A stretch of DNA of 12,132 nucleotides, from the NCBI GenBank assembly GCA_016218095.1, contig JACREV010000105.1:1-12132 (forward strand), given 5' to 3'. Source of the DNA: Deltaproteobacteria bacterium (GTDB lineage Bacteria; Desulfobacterota; GWC2-55-46). The notes beneath the pieces were generated by a model. The model was not told the DNA's origin. It ran no database searches and worked only from the letters and a program-made list of their open reading frames with translations. The position numbers and the translations under genes were made by a program. Shown here in pieces: positions 1-7,516 of this stretch (the stretch's first letter is position 1; each line of letters starts with the position of its first letter).

Positions 1-671
1 ATCGCCTCGACCGTATCTCCGAAGAACTCTATCCGCACGGCGGTCTCTGCCTCGTAGGCCGGGAATATGTCGACGACGTCGCCCCTCACCCTGAAGGTGC
101 CCCTGTGAAAGTCGTAATCGTTCCTTACGTACTGCATCTCTATGAGGCGGTTGAGGAGCGCGGACCTCTCCGTCTCCATGCCGCGTTCTACAAAGACCTG
201 CATCTGGCCGTAGTCTTCGGGCGAGCCTATGCCGTATATGCAGGAGACGGATGCGACGATAATGGAGTCCCTTCTCGTAAGGAGGGAGTGCGTCGCCGAG
301 TGGCGGAGCTTGTCTATCTCGTCGTTAATCGAAGCGTCCTTCTCGATGTACATGTCGGTAGTCGGCACATACGCCTCTGGCTGATAGTAGTCGTAGTACG
401 AGACGAAGTACTCTACGGCGTTCTCGGGGAAGAGGTCCTTGAACTCGGCGTAGAGCTGGGCGGCGAGCGTCTTGTTCGGCGCGATGACGAGCGCGGGTCT
501 GCCCGTCTCCTCGATGACCTTGGCCATCGTGAAGGTCTTGCCCGAACCTGTGACGCCAAGGAGTACCTGGTGGGGGTAGCCTTTCTTGAGCCCTTCGGCG
601 AGCGCCTTTATCGCCTTGGGCTGGTCGCCCTTGGGGACGAAGTCGGTCCTTATCCTGAATGGGGTAGACAT
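1..671 (-). CDS. uvrB: Excinuclease ABC subunit UvrB, N-terminal part (runs off the window)
   Basis: UvrB is the DNA-damage-verifying helicase-like subunit of nucleotide excision repair; it receives DNA from UvrA and recruits UvrC. Only the first 223 codons are present, read leftward and continuing past position 1. The start is the ATG at 669-671, opening MSTPFRIRTDFVPKGDQPKA, the usual UvrB N-terminus, with an AGGGA ribosome site very close upstream. Visible landmarks are the Walker A loop GVTGSGKTFT (residues 39-48), APNKTLAAQLYAEF (65-78), the damage-probing beta-hairpin region YYDYYQPEAYVP (92-103) and EKDASINDEIDKLRHSAT (110-127). All match the family, so the identification is very secure. 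Helicase motifs IV-VI and the UvrC-binding tail lie outside the window. The gene is divergent from ileS. I saw no E. coli-type LexA box upstream. Confidence 0.97.
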   Translation of the reverse strand, partial: MSTPFRIRTDFVPKGDQPKAIKALAEGLKKGYPHQVLLGVTGSGKTFTMAKVIEETGRPALVIAPNKTLAAQLYAEFKDLFPENAVEYFVSYYDYYQPEAYVPTTDMYIEKDASINDEIDKLRHSATHSLLTRRDSIIVASVSCIYGIGSPEDYGQMQVFVERGMETERSALLNRLIEMQYVRNDYDFHRGTFRVRGDVVDIFPAYEAETAVRIEFFGDTVEA

Positions 672-696
672 ATCCCTATAAAATACCACGAAATCC

Positions 697-858
697 TTGC
701 CGGATGGGCAAAATTCAAATCGGGCGGCTGTAGTAAACGAACTCCTAAAGGGTATCCAACGGTTTTGGCCGTGCGCCATCGCCGGGAGGGCAAAGTCCAT
801 TCAAGCGTATACAGTAATCGAACCCCCAATGGGCATCCAAAGGCTTTGGCCGTGCGCC
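697..858. repeat. Two imperfect tandem copies of an 81-bp unit between uvrB and ileS
   Basis: Read on the minus strand, unit A spans 858-778 and unit B spans 777-697. Each begins GGCGCACGGCCAAA, continues with TTGGAT.CCC, then GG.GTTCG.TTACT, and ends with a GA..TTTGCCC stretch followed by a CCGGC segment. The best conserved block is at the head: TTTGGCCGTGCGCC on the plus strand at 764-777 and 845-858. Inside the head is a dyad, clearest in unit A (CCAAAG-G-CTTTGG at 838-850), flanked by GCAT/GTGC bases that could pair. Unit B keeps some of that pairing through wobble. No plausible protein is encoded here. The layout resembles a REP-like non-coding repeat family, but that name is inference; the duplication itself is visible. 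Confidence 0.75.
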
Positions 859-891
859 GAGCACCAAAAAGCTGTTTTAATTTCGCCTCCC

Positions 892-919
892 TTGTGTTAT
901 TAATCACTATCCTGATAAA
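892..919 (+). promoter_or_regulatory. Possible ileS promoter (weak sigma-70-like)
   Basis: TTGTGT at 892-897 and GATAAA at 914-919 are separated by 16 bp, and transcription would start about 14 nt before the ileS GTG. Both boxes deviate from consensus, but this AT-rich stretch is the only promoter-like sequence between the repeat and ileS. There is no T-box leader or other obvious riboswitch; the leader would be too short. Confidence 0.3.
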
Positions 920-939
920 TACGAAAAGAGGCCGGAAAA

Positions 940-3735
940 GTGGCGGAAATAGACTATAAGAACACGCTTAACCTCCCGAAGACGGACTTCCAGATGAGGG
1001 CCGAGCTCCCGAAGAAGGAGCCCGAGACGCTCAAGCACTGGGAGGAGAGCGGGCTTTACGGGAAGATAACCACGGCCGGAAAAGGCCGGGAGAAGTACAT
1101 ACTCCACGACGGCCCGCCGTACGCGAACGGGAACATCCACATAGGCCACGCGCTCAACAAGCTCCTCAAGGACTACATCGTCAAATTCAGGTCGATGATG
1201 GGGTTCGCTACCGACTATGTGCCGGGGTGGGACTGCCACGGGCTCCCGATAGAGCTACAGGTCGAAAAAGAGCTCGGCGGCAAGAAACAGGGGCTGTCCA
1301 AGGCCGAAATAAGGAAGCGGTGCAGGGCGTACGCCTCGAAGTTCATCGACGTCCAGCGCGCCGACTTCAAGAGGCTCGGCGTTTTCGGCGAGTGGGAGAA
1401 CCCCTACCTCACCATGAACTTCTCCTACCAGGCCTCGATCATGAGGGAACTCGGCAGGTTCGTCGAGAGAGGGCTCGTCTACAAGGGGAAAAAACCCGTC
1501 CACTGGTGCTCCTCCTGCGCGACAGCTCTCGCCGAGGCCGAGGTAGAGTACGCCGACAAGACCTCGCCCTCGATATTCGTAAGGTTCGCGCTCGACGCAA
1601 AGGAGCTCGGCGCCAGGCTCAAGACCGATGTCACAGGCAACGCCTTTGTCGTCATCTGGACGACTACCCCGTGGACTTTGCCCGCGAACCTCGCAATCGC
1701 GCTTCACCCGGAACTCGACTATGTCCTTGTCGAGCACAACGGGGATGCGCACATAGTCGCAGAGGGGCTCCTTGAGTCCGTTTCCGCCAAGTTCGGATGG
1801 GCGGACGCGAAGGTCGTGAAAAAATTCCGCTACTCCGATGTAGAAGGCTTGAAGGCTCGCCACCCCTTCATCGACCGCGCCTCAACGCTCCTCCCCGGAG
1901 AGCATGTGACGCTCGAGGCAGGAACGGGCTGCGTCCATATAGCCCCCGGCCACGGACAGGATGACTACGAGATAGGGCTTAAGTTCGGGCTCGACATATA
2001 CAACCCGGTCGACAACCACGGCAAGTTCACGAAAGAGGTCCCTCTGCTCGAAGGCCAGTTCGTATTCAAGGCCAACGAGAATATAATAACTATCTTAAGA
2101 GAAAAAGGCGCGCTCATTTTAAAAGAGGAGATAAGGCACTCGTACCCGCACTGCTGGAGGTGCAAGTCCCCGATCATATTCCGCGCGACCGAACAGTGGT
2201 TCGCCTCGATGGAGGCCGGGGACTTAAGAAAGAAGGCGCTCGAAGCGATAGACAAGCAGGTCGAGTGGATACCCTCCTGGGGCAGGGACCGCATATACAA
2301 CATGATAGTCAACAGGCCAGACTGGTGCCTGTCGAGACAGCGGGCGTGGGGCGTGCCGATACCGGCGCTCAGGTGCAAGTCCTGCCTGAATTCGTTCCTC
2401 GACGTAAAGGTGACGGAGAAACTCGCCGACGATTTCGAAAAGGACGGGGCCGACGTCTGGTTCGAGAGGGAGCTTAAAGACCTCCTCCCCGAGGGCGTGA
2501 AGTGCCCGAAGTGCGGGGCGACGGATTTCGAGAGGGAGGAGGACATACTCGACGTCTGGTTCGACTCCGGGGTGAGCTTCGCGGCCGTTCTGGAAAAAAG
2601 AAACAACCTCAAGTTCCCGGCAGACCTCTACCTCGAAGGGAGCGACCAGCACAGGGGGTGGTTCCATTCGTCGCTCCTCGCATCCGTCGGCACGCGCTCA
2701 ACACCCCCGTACAAGGCGGTATTGACGCACGGGTTCGTAGTCGACGGCGAGGGGAGGAAGATGTCGAAATCCCTCGGCAACGTCATCGCCCCGCAGGAGG
2801 TCATAAACAAGTACGGCGCCGAGGTATTGAGGCTCTGGGTCGCGGGCGAGGACTACAGGGAGGACATCCGCATCTCTGAGGAGATTTTAAAGAGGCTCTC
2901 CGAGGCGTACAGGAGGATAAGGAACACCTTCAGGTACATATTAGGCAACCTCTACGACTTCGACCCTGACAAGGACCTTATGCCATTCAACGAGCTCGAG
3001 GAGCTCGACAGGCTCACGCTCCACAAGCTCTCAAGGCTCACCGAGCGCGTCCTCGAGGCCTACAGGACCTTCGAGTTCCACGTCATTTACCACGCAGTCC
3101 ACAACTTCTGCACCGTGGACTTGAGCGCATTCTACCTCGACGTCATCAAGGACAGGCTCTACACATACAGGGCGGATTCAAAGGGCAGAAGGGCCGCGCA
3201 GACGGCGATCTACCACGTCCTCGACCACCTGGTGCGGCTCACGGCCCCGGTCCTCGTCTTCACCTCTGAAGAGGCGTGGTCGTTCATGCCCGGCAAGAAG
3301 GCCGAGAGCGTCCACCTGTCTGCGATGCCAGTCCCGAACGCCTCATGGATAGACGACAAGCTCGAGGAGAAGTGGGACGAGCTCATGCGCGTAAAGGCCG
3401 ATATATCGAAGGCGCTCGAAGGAGCGCGGCAGACAAAACTCATCGGCCACCCCCTCGACGCCGAGGTCGTCGTATACCCTAAAAAAGACGAGGCCCTGAT
3501 AAAAGAAGAGGCCCATGCGCTCGAAGAGGTGCTCATCATATCGAAGCTGACCATCGGCTCAGGCCCGACGGATACGGCCGGGGAGTCGTACCTCCACTCA
3601 ACTGACATAGCCGACTTCGTTGTAAGGAGGGCCCCCGGCGGCAAATGCGAGAGGTGCTGGCACTACAGCGCCCGCGTCGGGGAGAGCGCCGCGCACCCCA
3701 CGCTTTGCGACAGATGCACGGAGGCGCTCCGATAA
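940..3735 (+). CDS. ileS: Isoleucyl-tRNA synthetase (class Ia)
   Basis: This cytoplasmic enzyme charges tRNA-Ile with isoleucine and edits valine. At 931 aa it has the usual bacterial IleS length. The HIGH motif is at residues 67-70 within PPYANGNIHIGHALN. The editing (CP1) domain includes WTTTPWTLPAN from residue 240 and GTGCVHIAPGHGQDDYEIG ending near 346. DWCLSRQRAWGVPIP precedes a CxxC...CxxC insert, then DVWFDSG, and KMSKS is at 607-611. The C-terminal zinc finger is intact (C903, C906, C923, C926). The start is GTG at 940, preceded by AAGAGG at 926-931 with an 8-nt spacer, and gives MAEIDYKNTLNLPKTDF, a typical N-terminus. The TAA stop overlaps the likely lspA start region, an arrangement typical of ileS-lspA operons. 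Nothing suggests damage. Confidence 0.98.
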   Translation: MAEIDYKNTLNLPKTDFQMRAELPKKEPETLKHWEESGLYGKITTAGKGREKYILHDGPPYANGNIHIGHALNKLLKDYIVKFRSMMGFATDYVPGWDCHGLPIELQVEKELGGKKQGLSKAEIRKRCRAYASKFIDVQRADFKRLGVFGEWENPYLTMNFSYQASIMRELGRFVERGLVYKGKKPVHWCSSCATALAEAEVEYADKTSPSIFVRFALDAKELGARLKTDVTGNAFVVIWTTTPWTLPANLAIALHPELDYVLVEHNGDAHIVAEGLLESVSAKFGWADAKVVKKFRYSDVEGLKARHPFIDRASTLLPGEHVTLEAGTGCVHIAPGHGQDDYEIGLKFGLDIYNPVDNHGKFTKEVPLLEGQFVFKANENIITILREKGALILKEEIRHSYPHCWRCKSPIIFRATEQWFASMEAGDLRKKALEAIDKQVEWIPSWGRDRIYNMIVNRPDWCLSRQRAWGVPIPALRCKSCLNSFLDVKVTEKLADDFEKDGADVWFERELKDLLPEGVKCPKCGATDFEREEDILDVWFDSGVSFAAVLEKRNNLKFPADLYLEGSDQHRGWFHSSLLASVGTRSTPPYKAVLTHGFVVDGEGRKMSKSLGNVIAPQEVINKYGAEVLRLWVAGEDYREDIRISEEILKRLSEAYRRIRNTFRYILGNLYDFDPDKDLMPFNELEELDRLTLHKLSRLTERVLEAYRTFEFHVIYHAVHNFCTVDLSAFYLDVIKDRLYTYRADSKGRRAAQTAIYHVLDHLVRLTAPVLVFTSEEAWSFMPGKKAESVHLSAMPVPNASWIDDKLEEKWDELMRVKADISKALEGARQTKLIGHPLDAEVVVYPKKDEALIKEEAHALEEVLIISKLTIGSGPTDTAGESYLHSTDIADFVVRRAPGGKCERCWHYSARVGESAAHPTLCDRCTEALR

Positions 3736-4199
3736 AGAACCTGCGGCTCCTCGTCATAACGGCGCTCGCCGTGCTTGTCATCGACCAGGTCTCCAAGCTC
3801 GTCGTCATCCATTATCTCGGCGAGGGCGAGGTCGTCGAGGTCGCCGGGTTCTTCGACCTCGTCCACTTCAGGAACCCAGGCGCGGCCTTCGGCATATTCA
3901 ACGAGGGCGGCATCGCGCGGAGGATATTCCTCGTCGCGACCTCGGTCGCGGCGCTCGCGGTGATATTCTTTCTCCTGAGGGAGACAAAGGACTCCCTCGT
4001 CGCGCTCGGGCTTTCGCTCGTCGCCGGAGGTGCCGCCGGGAACCTCATCGACAGGGTCAGGTTCGGCTCGGTCGTCGACTTCCTCTACTTCCACGCGGGC
4101 CCCTACTACTGGCCGGCCTTCAACATCGCAGACTCGGCGATAACGGTCGGCGTGGGCCTCTCCGCCGTCTTCTACTACTTCAGGCGCCACGGCAGGTAA
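3714..4199 (+). CDS. lspA: Lipoprotein signal peptidase (signal peptidase II)
   Basis: LspA is an inner-membrane aspartyl protease that removes signal peptides from diacylglyceryl-modified prolipoproteins; the CpoB-like protein in this window is a likely substrate. Four membrane segments are visible. Family motifs include DQVSK, FRNPGAAFG, GGAAGNLIDR, VVDF and FNIADSAITVG. The catalytic Asp pair is in VVDF and IADS (residues 116 and 134 of a 155-aa product). The coordinates use the nearest standard start, ATG at 3714, which gives 161 aa but has no ribosome site. A better start is probably the ATA at 3732: GGAGG at 3720-3724 lies 7 nt upstream, the product would begin MKNLRLLVITALAV like other LspA proteins, and ATAA overlaps the ileS stop. 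Start uncertain, function secure. Confidence 0.96.
   Translation: MHGGAPIKNLRLLVITALAVLVIDQVSKLVVIHYLGEGEVVEVAGFFDLVHFRNPGAAFGIFNEGGIARRIFLVATSVAALAVIFFLLRETKDSLVALGLSLVAGGAAGNLIDRVRFGSVVDFLYFHAGPYYWPAFNIADSAITVGVGLSAVFYYFRRHGR
3720..3735 (+). promoter_or_regulatory. Ribosome site and possible AUA start of lspA overlapping the ileS stop
   Basis: GGAGG (3720-3724) is followed by 7 nt and then ATAA at 3732-3735, in which ATA is in the lspA frame and TAA is the ileS stop. This has the geometry of the common ATGA stop/start overlap with a single G-to-A change, which would also turn TGA into TAA. Use of AUA for initiation is inferred and not shown. Confidence 0.5.
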
Positions 4200-4220
4200 T
4201 AACCGGCCCCTGCACGCCTT

Positions 4221-4256
4221 ATAAAAAAATCCCGGAGACACCATTGTGTCTCCGGG
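4221..4256 (-). terminator. Rho-independent terminator of the receiver-PilZ gene
   Basis: A perfect 10-bp stem, CCCGGAGACA (4231-4240) with TGTCTCCGGG (4247-4256), encloses the 6-nt loop CCATTG. Read on the minus strand it is followed directly by ATTTTTTTAT (4230-4221), a classic U-tract. It lies 45 nt past the TAG of the minus-strand gene at 4301. On the plus strand no T-run follows the hairpin, so it would terminate lspA poorly. Confidence 0.9.
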
Positions 4257-4300
4257 CCAAACGACCCTCATATTATAAATCCCTGCAAACCCTCTTAAAC

Positions 4301-5044
4301 CTACTCCGTTGTCGAGAGCTTCCTGCTCTCGTTTGCGATAAAGTCCCTGAGTATCTCCTGGTCCTCGTCCGTTACGGACGTGTACATGAGTCCGTAGCCG
4401 CCGAAGAGGGTCTTCGAGGCGACCTCGGAGGTGGACCATTTTATGATGCACTTCAGGTCTATGACCTTGCTCGCGCCGGGGAGCGAAAACTTTAACTTAA
4501 GCATCGCGCCGGTCAGGAGCTCCGCCTTTGTGTGGAGGAACGCGCCGGACTCGCTGATGTTCAGGAGAAAGCCGGTCCTGGCGAGGTCGCCCAATATGAA
4601 GTCCACGGGTATCGAGACCGGGACCCTCTCCCTGCTTACGCCCTTGGAGGCCTTGTCCGGGAAGAGCGTCCTGTTGACCCTGAATATGATCTGCTCCGGG
4701 GTGTAGCCTTTTGTCATGAGCCCGGAGGCCCCTAATTCCTTGAGCTTCTCAACGATGTTGCCGGGCTCGTATACGCCCGTCAGCGCGAGTATCGGAAACT
4801 TGCCCCTGTATCCGTTTTCGTTAAGCCACTTCAAGACCCCGAACCCGTCTATGTCCGGCATCTGGAGGTCGAGGATGAGGAGGTCTATGCCGTTCGAGTC
4901 TATCCTTACCTCGTTGATGAGCTCCCTGCCGTCCTTGGCGAACCTGACCTTGTGCCCGGCCTCGACGAGTATGTCGGATAGCTTGGTCCTGAAAAAGACG
5001 GAGTCGTCCGCGACGAGGACGTTCCTTGAATCTTTCGTGATCAT
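4301..5044 (-). CDS. Response regulator receiver domain fused to a PilZ domain
   Basis: This 247-aa cytoplasmic signalling protein has an N-terminal receiver domain (about 6-125) with the acidic pair D13/D14, phospho-acceptor D59 in LLILDLQMPDIDG, T89 and K112, all key residues being intact. A C-terminal PilZ domain (about 137-240) contains the NxSxxG box as N162-ISES-G167 and the late segment YGLMYTS. The first PilZ motif, RxxxR, is not matched: the arginine before VPVSIPVDF has Val, not Arg, four residues upstream (GVSRERVPV). Cyclic-di-GMP binding is therefore doubtful. No DNA-binding or catalytic output domain is present. The ATG at 5044 has AAGGA six nt upstream. No partner histidine kinase lies in the window, so this is an orphan regulator. 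Role in motility or secretion unknown. Confidence 0.92.
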   Translation of the reverse strand: MITKDSRNVLVADDSVFFRTKLSDILVEAGHKVRFAKDGRELINEVRIDSNGIDLLILDLQMPDIDGFGVLKWLNENGYRGKFPILALTGVYEPGNIVEKLKELGASGLMTKGYTPEQIIFRVNRTLFPDKASKGVSRERVPVSIPVDFILGDLARTGFLLNISESGAFLHTKAELLTGAMLKLKFSLPGASKVIDLKCIIKWSTSEVASKTLFGGYGLMYTSVTDEDQEILRDFIANESRKLSTTE

Positions 5045-5077
5045 GCGGCTTCCTTCTGAGGGTTATCCCTTTCGGGG

Positions 5078-5083
5078 ATTATA
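5078..5083 (-). promoter_or_regulatory. Possible -10 element of the receiver-PilZ gene
   Basis: The minus strand reads TATAAT at 5083-5078, about 34 nt before the ATG at 5044. No convincing -35 box lies 16-18 bp further upstream, so the assignment rests on one perfect hexamer in a GC-rich spacer. Confidence 0.35.
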
Positions 5084-5171
5084 TAAAACCCGGCCGGGGA
5101 AGAGTCTTGCTGGGGAGTCTTGAAGGCGAGAGTGCGTCCGGCCCGAATATATCGATTTTCGGCGGATGGCG

Positions 5172-5191
5172 GGCGGGCTTACCCCCCCCCC
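5172..5191. repeat. C10 homopolymer next to a G-rich block
   Basis: The 230-bp spacer between topA and the receiver-PilZ gene holds ten consecutive C residues at 5182-5191. They are preceded by GGGCGGGC, which could fold back onto the tract as a GC hairpin. On the minus strand, the sense strand of both neighbouring genes, it is a G10 run about 140 nt upstream of the receiver-PilZ start. I see no gene in the spacer. Confidence 0.85.
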
Positions 5192-5274
5192 TTGCCGCGG
5201 CTTCCGGCTCGCGCCGCTTGAACCCCGGCCGTCCGCCTTCCGCACCCGAATTATATCCGAAAAGGCGGAATTCT

Positions 5275-7413
5275 TCAATCAGCGGCGGGCTTCGGGAGCT
5301 CCCACGTGGCGTAACTGCACTTCGGGTATTTGGAACAGCTGAAAAAGACCCGCCCCTTTTTAGTCCTCCTCTCGACGAGCATGCCGCCGTCGTCGTTCGG
5401 GCACGGGATGCCGGTCGATACCGGGAGGGTCGACTTGCAGTTCGGGTAGTCCGAGCAGGCGAGGAAGCGTCCGAACCTGCCGCTCTTTAATACCATCTGC
5501 TTCCCGCACTTGGGGCACTGCGTCTCGACCGTCTCTGCGACGCGCTCGAGGGCGACGACCTTGCCGTCGTTGCCTGTCGTGAAGTCCTTGGTGTTCTTGC
5601 ACTCGGGGTACCCGGAGCAAGCGAGGAACTTGCCCTTCCGCCCCCATTTTATGACCATCTGCTTTCCGCACTTCTCGCAGACTATGTCCGTAGGGGTCTC
5701 CTCGGCCTTGAGGTTCTTCATGTCCTTTTTGGCCTTCTCCAGGCTTTCTCTAAAGGGCGCGTAGAACTCCCCCATGGTCTTCCTCCACTGGACCTGCCCC
5801 TCCTCTATCTGGTCGAGCTCCTCTTCCATGTGGGCGGTGAACTCGACGTCGAGTATCTCGGGGAAAGACCCTATGAGGAGGTCCGTGACCGTGAAGCCGA
5901 GCTCGGTGGGCTTGAGTTGCGTCTTTTCCTTCACGACATACTCCCTGTCCTGTATGGTCGAGAGTATCGCCGCGTAGGTCGAAGGCCTCCCTATCCCCTT
6001 CTCCTCGAGTTCCTTTACGAGAGAGGCCTCGGTGAACCTCGGCGGCGGCTGAGTGAAGTGCTGGGCAGGGGAGAGGCTCACGAGATTCAAGGGCTCGTCC
6101 TTCTTGAGCTGCGGGAGCTTTTCCTCCTTCTCCTCCTCGACGTCCTGCCCCTCGATGTAGACGGCCATGAAGCCGGGGAACTTTATTGTCGAGCCGGACG
6201 CGGTAAAGAGGTAATCGCCCGCGGTTATCTGCGCCCTCGTCTGGTCGATGAGGGCCGCCGACATCTGGCACGCTATGAAGCGGTTCCAGATGAGCTGGTA
6301 GAGCCTGAACTGGTCCTTCGATAAATACTTCTTTACGGTATCGGGCGCGTACTGAAAATATGTCGGCCTTATCGCCTCGTGCGCGTCCTGCGCCTTTTTC
6401 TTCGTCTTGTATATCGCGGGCTTGGCCGGGACAAAGTCGGAGCCGTACCTCTCGCCGATGTATGAGCGCGCCGCGGCTATAGCCTCGTTCGATATCCTTG
6501 TGGAATCGGTCCTCATGTACGAGATGAGCCCCACAGGCCCCTCGTCGCCCAAGTCCACCCCCTCGTACAACTGCTGTGCGAGCATCATCGTCTTCTTGGC
6601 GGTAAAGCCGAGCTTCCTCGCAGACTCCTGCTGGAGCTTGGACGTGGTGAACGGGGCCGCGGGGTTCCTCTTCGTCTCCCTCGTCTCGACCTCCGCCACC
6701 TTGAACGTCGCGCCATCGAGGTCGGAGAGGACCTGTTTCGCCTCGGTCTCGTTGCCGAGCTCTATCTTCTCCCCGTTCTTTTTCGCGAGCTTGGCAATAA
6801 ACCTCGCGCTCGCGCCGGTCTCGAGCTCCGCCTCTACGGACCAATACTCCCTGGGCACGAACGCCTGTATCTCACGCTCGCGATCGCAGATGAGGCGCAC
6901 GGCGACGGACTGGACCCTGCCGGCGCTCAACCCCCTCCTCACCTTGTCCCAGAGGATCGGGCTCACCTGATAGCCGACGAGCCGGTCGAGCACCCTTCTC
7001 GCCTGCTGTGCGTCGAACCTGTTCCTGTCGAGGGAGATAGGGTGCTCTATCGCCTCCCTCACCGCCTTCTCGGTTATCTCGTTAAAGAGGACCCGGAGCG
7101 TCTTCTCGTTCTTCTTGTCTATCTCCTCGGCTATGTGCCACGCTATCGCTTCGCCCTCCCTGTCAGGGTCGGGGGCGAGGTATATCCTCTCCGCGGTCTT
7201 ACCGGCCTTCTTCAGTTCCTTGATGGTGTTGGCCTTGCCCTTTATGATCTCGTAATGGGGCTCGAAGCCGTTCTCTATATCGACCCCGAGCTTGCTCTTG
7301 GGAAGGTCCTTTATGTGGCCTACGGATGCGAGGACGGTAAAGTCCTTGCCGAGGAATTTGTTTATCGTCTTCGCCTTTGCCGGCGACTCGACTATTACAA
7401 GCGATTTTCCCAT
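5275..7413 (-). CDS. topA: DNA topoisomerase I (type IA)
   Basis: TopA relaxes negative supercoils by a single-strand break and 5'-phosphotyrosine intermediate. The 712-aa product begins MGKSLVIVESPAKAKTINKF, the TOPRIM start with E9. The metal-binding PDPDREGE motif follows (D82, D84, E86), then GLSAGRVQSVAVRLICDRE (161-179). The catalytic tyrosine is Y299 in LISYMRTDSTRIS, and the conserved HEAIRPT and GIGRPSTYA segments are at 345-351 and 473-481. Three C-terminal zinc-finger repeats begin near residues 579, 633 and 671. The first two have four Cys each (C579/C582/C599/C605 and C633/C636/C653/C659). The third keeps C671, C693 and C699 but has Asp674 where the second Cys is expected. The start has AGGGA five nt upstream. 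It follows dprA, a common gene pair, with a 196-bp gap and its own promoter. Confidence 0.98.
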   Translation of the reverse strand: MGKSLVIVESPAKAKTINKFLGKDFTVLASVGHIKDLPKSKLGVDIENGFEPHYEIIKGKANTIKELKKAGKTAERIYLAPDPDREGEAIAWHIAEEIDKKNEKTLRVLFNEITEKAVREAIEHPISLDRNRFDAQQARRVLDRLVGYQVSPILWDKVRRGLSAGRVQSVAVRLICDREREIQAFVPREYWSVEAELETGASARFIAKLAKKNGEKIELGNETEAKQVLSDLDGATFKVAEVETRETKRNPAAPFTTSKLQQESARKLGFTAKKTMMLAQQLYEGVDLGDEGPVGLISYMRTDSTRISNEAIAAARSYIGERYGSDFVPAKPAIYKTKKKAQDAHEAIRPTYFQYAPDTVKKYLSKDQFRLYQLIWNRFIACQMSAALIDQTRAQITAGDYLFTASGSTIKFPGFMAVYIEGQDVEEEKEEKLPQLKKDEPLNLVSLSPAQHFTQPPPRFTEASLVKELEEKGIGRPSTYAAILSTIQDREYVVKEKTQLKPTELGFTVTDLLIGSFPEILDVEFTAHMEEELDQIEEGQVQWRKTMGEFYAPFRESLEKAKKDMKNLKAEETPTDIVCEKCGKQMVIKWGRKGKFLACSGYPECKNTKDFTTGNDGKVVALERVAETVETQCPKCGKQMVLKSGRFGRFLACSDYPNCKSTLPVSTGIPCPNDDGGMLVERRTKKGRVFFSCSKYPKCSYATWELPKPAAD

Positions 7414-7492
7414 TTCAGTCCCTGTTTCTCCCCGGAGTATTCTTTTTTCTTTTCGATGATCGCCGGATAACTAAAGCGCCCGGCCGCTAATT

Positions 7493-7501
7493 ATTATAAC
7501 A
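7493..7501 (-). promoter_or_regulatory. Extended -10 promoter for topA
   Basis: The minus strand reads TGTTATAAT at 7501-7493, a perfect TATAAT with the upstream TGn extension. No good -35 box is present, which is acceptable for extended -10 promoters. Transcription would start about 70-75 nt before the topA ATG. Confidence 0.55.
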
Positions 7502-7516
7502 CAGGATAATTTTTTT

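Noticed and set aside
697..858. CRISPR array
   Set aside because: Only two diverged units in direct tandem, no uniform repeat/spacer alternation and no cas genes.
859..939. T-box or other riboswitch controlling ileS
   Set aside because: The leader from the repeat to the GTG is only about 80 nt and has no specifier-loop, antiterminator or terminator structure.
105..959. Open frame of 284 codons on the plus strand across uvrB and the intergenic region
   Set aside because: It is antisense to a clear UvrB frame and its tail only reads through the tandem repeat; no family resemblance.
4231..4256. Hairpin as the terminator of ileS-lspA on the plus strand
   Set aside because: The stem is shared, but the T-run exists only on the minus-strand side, so it was assigned to the receiver-PilZ gene.
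3663..4451. 262-codon minus-strand frame opposite lspA
   Set aside because: Antisense shadow of lspA; it crosses the terminator and overlaps the receiver-PilZ gene, and has no recognisable domain.
5107..5490. Possible small plus-strand gene across the topA end and spacer
   Set aside because: It overlaps the topA zinc-finger coding region antisense and includes the C10 tract; no ribosome site or family match.
5750..6844. 364-codon open frame on the minus strand inside topA
   Set aside because: Out-of-frame shadow of topA with Arg/Gly-rich low-complexity translation, typical of GC-rich genes.
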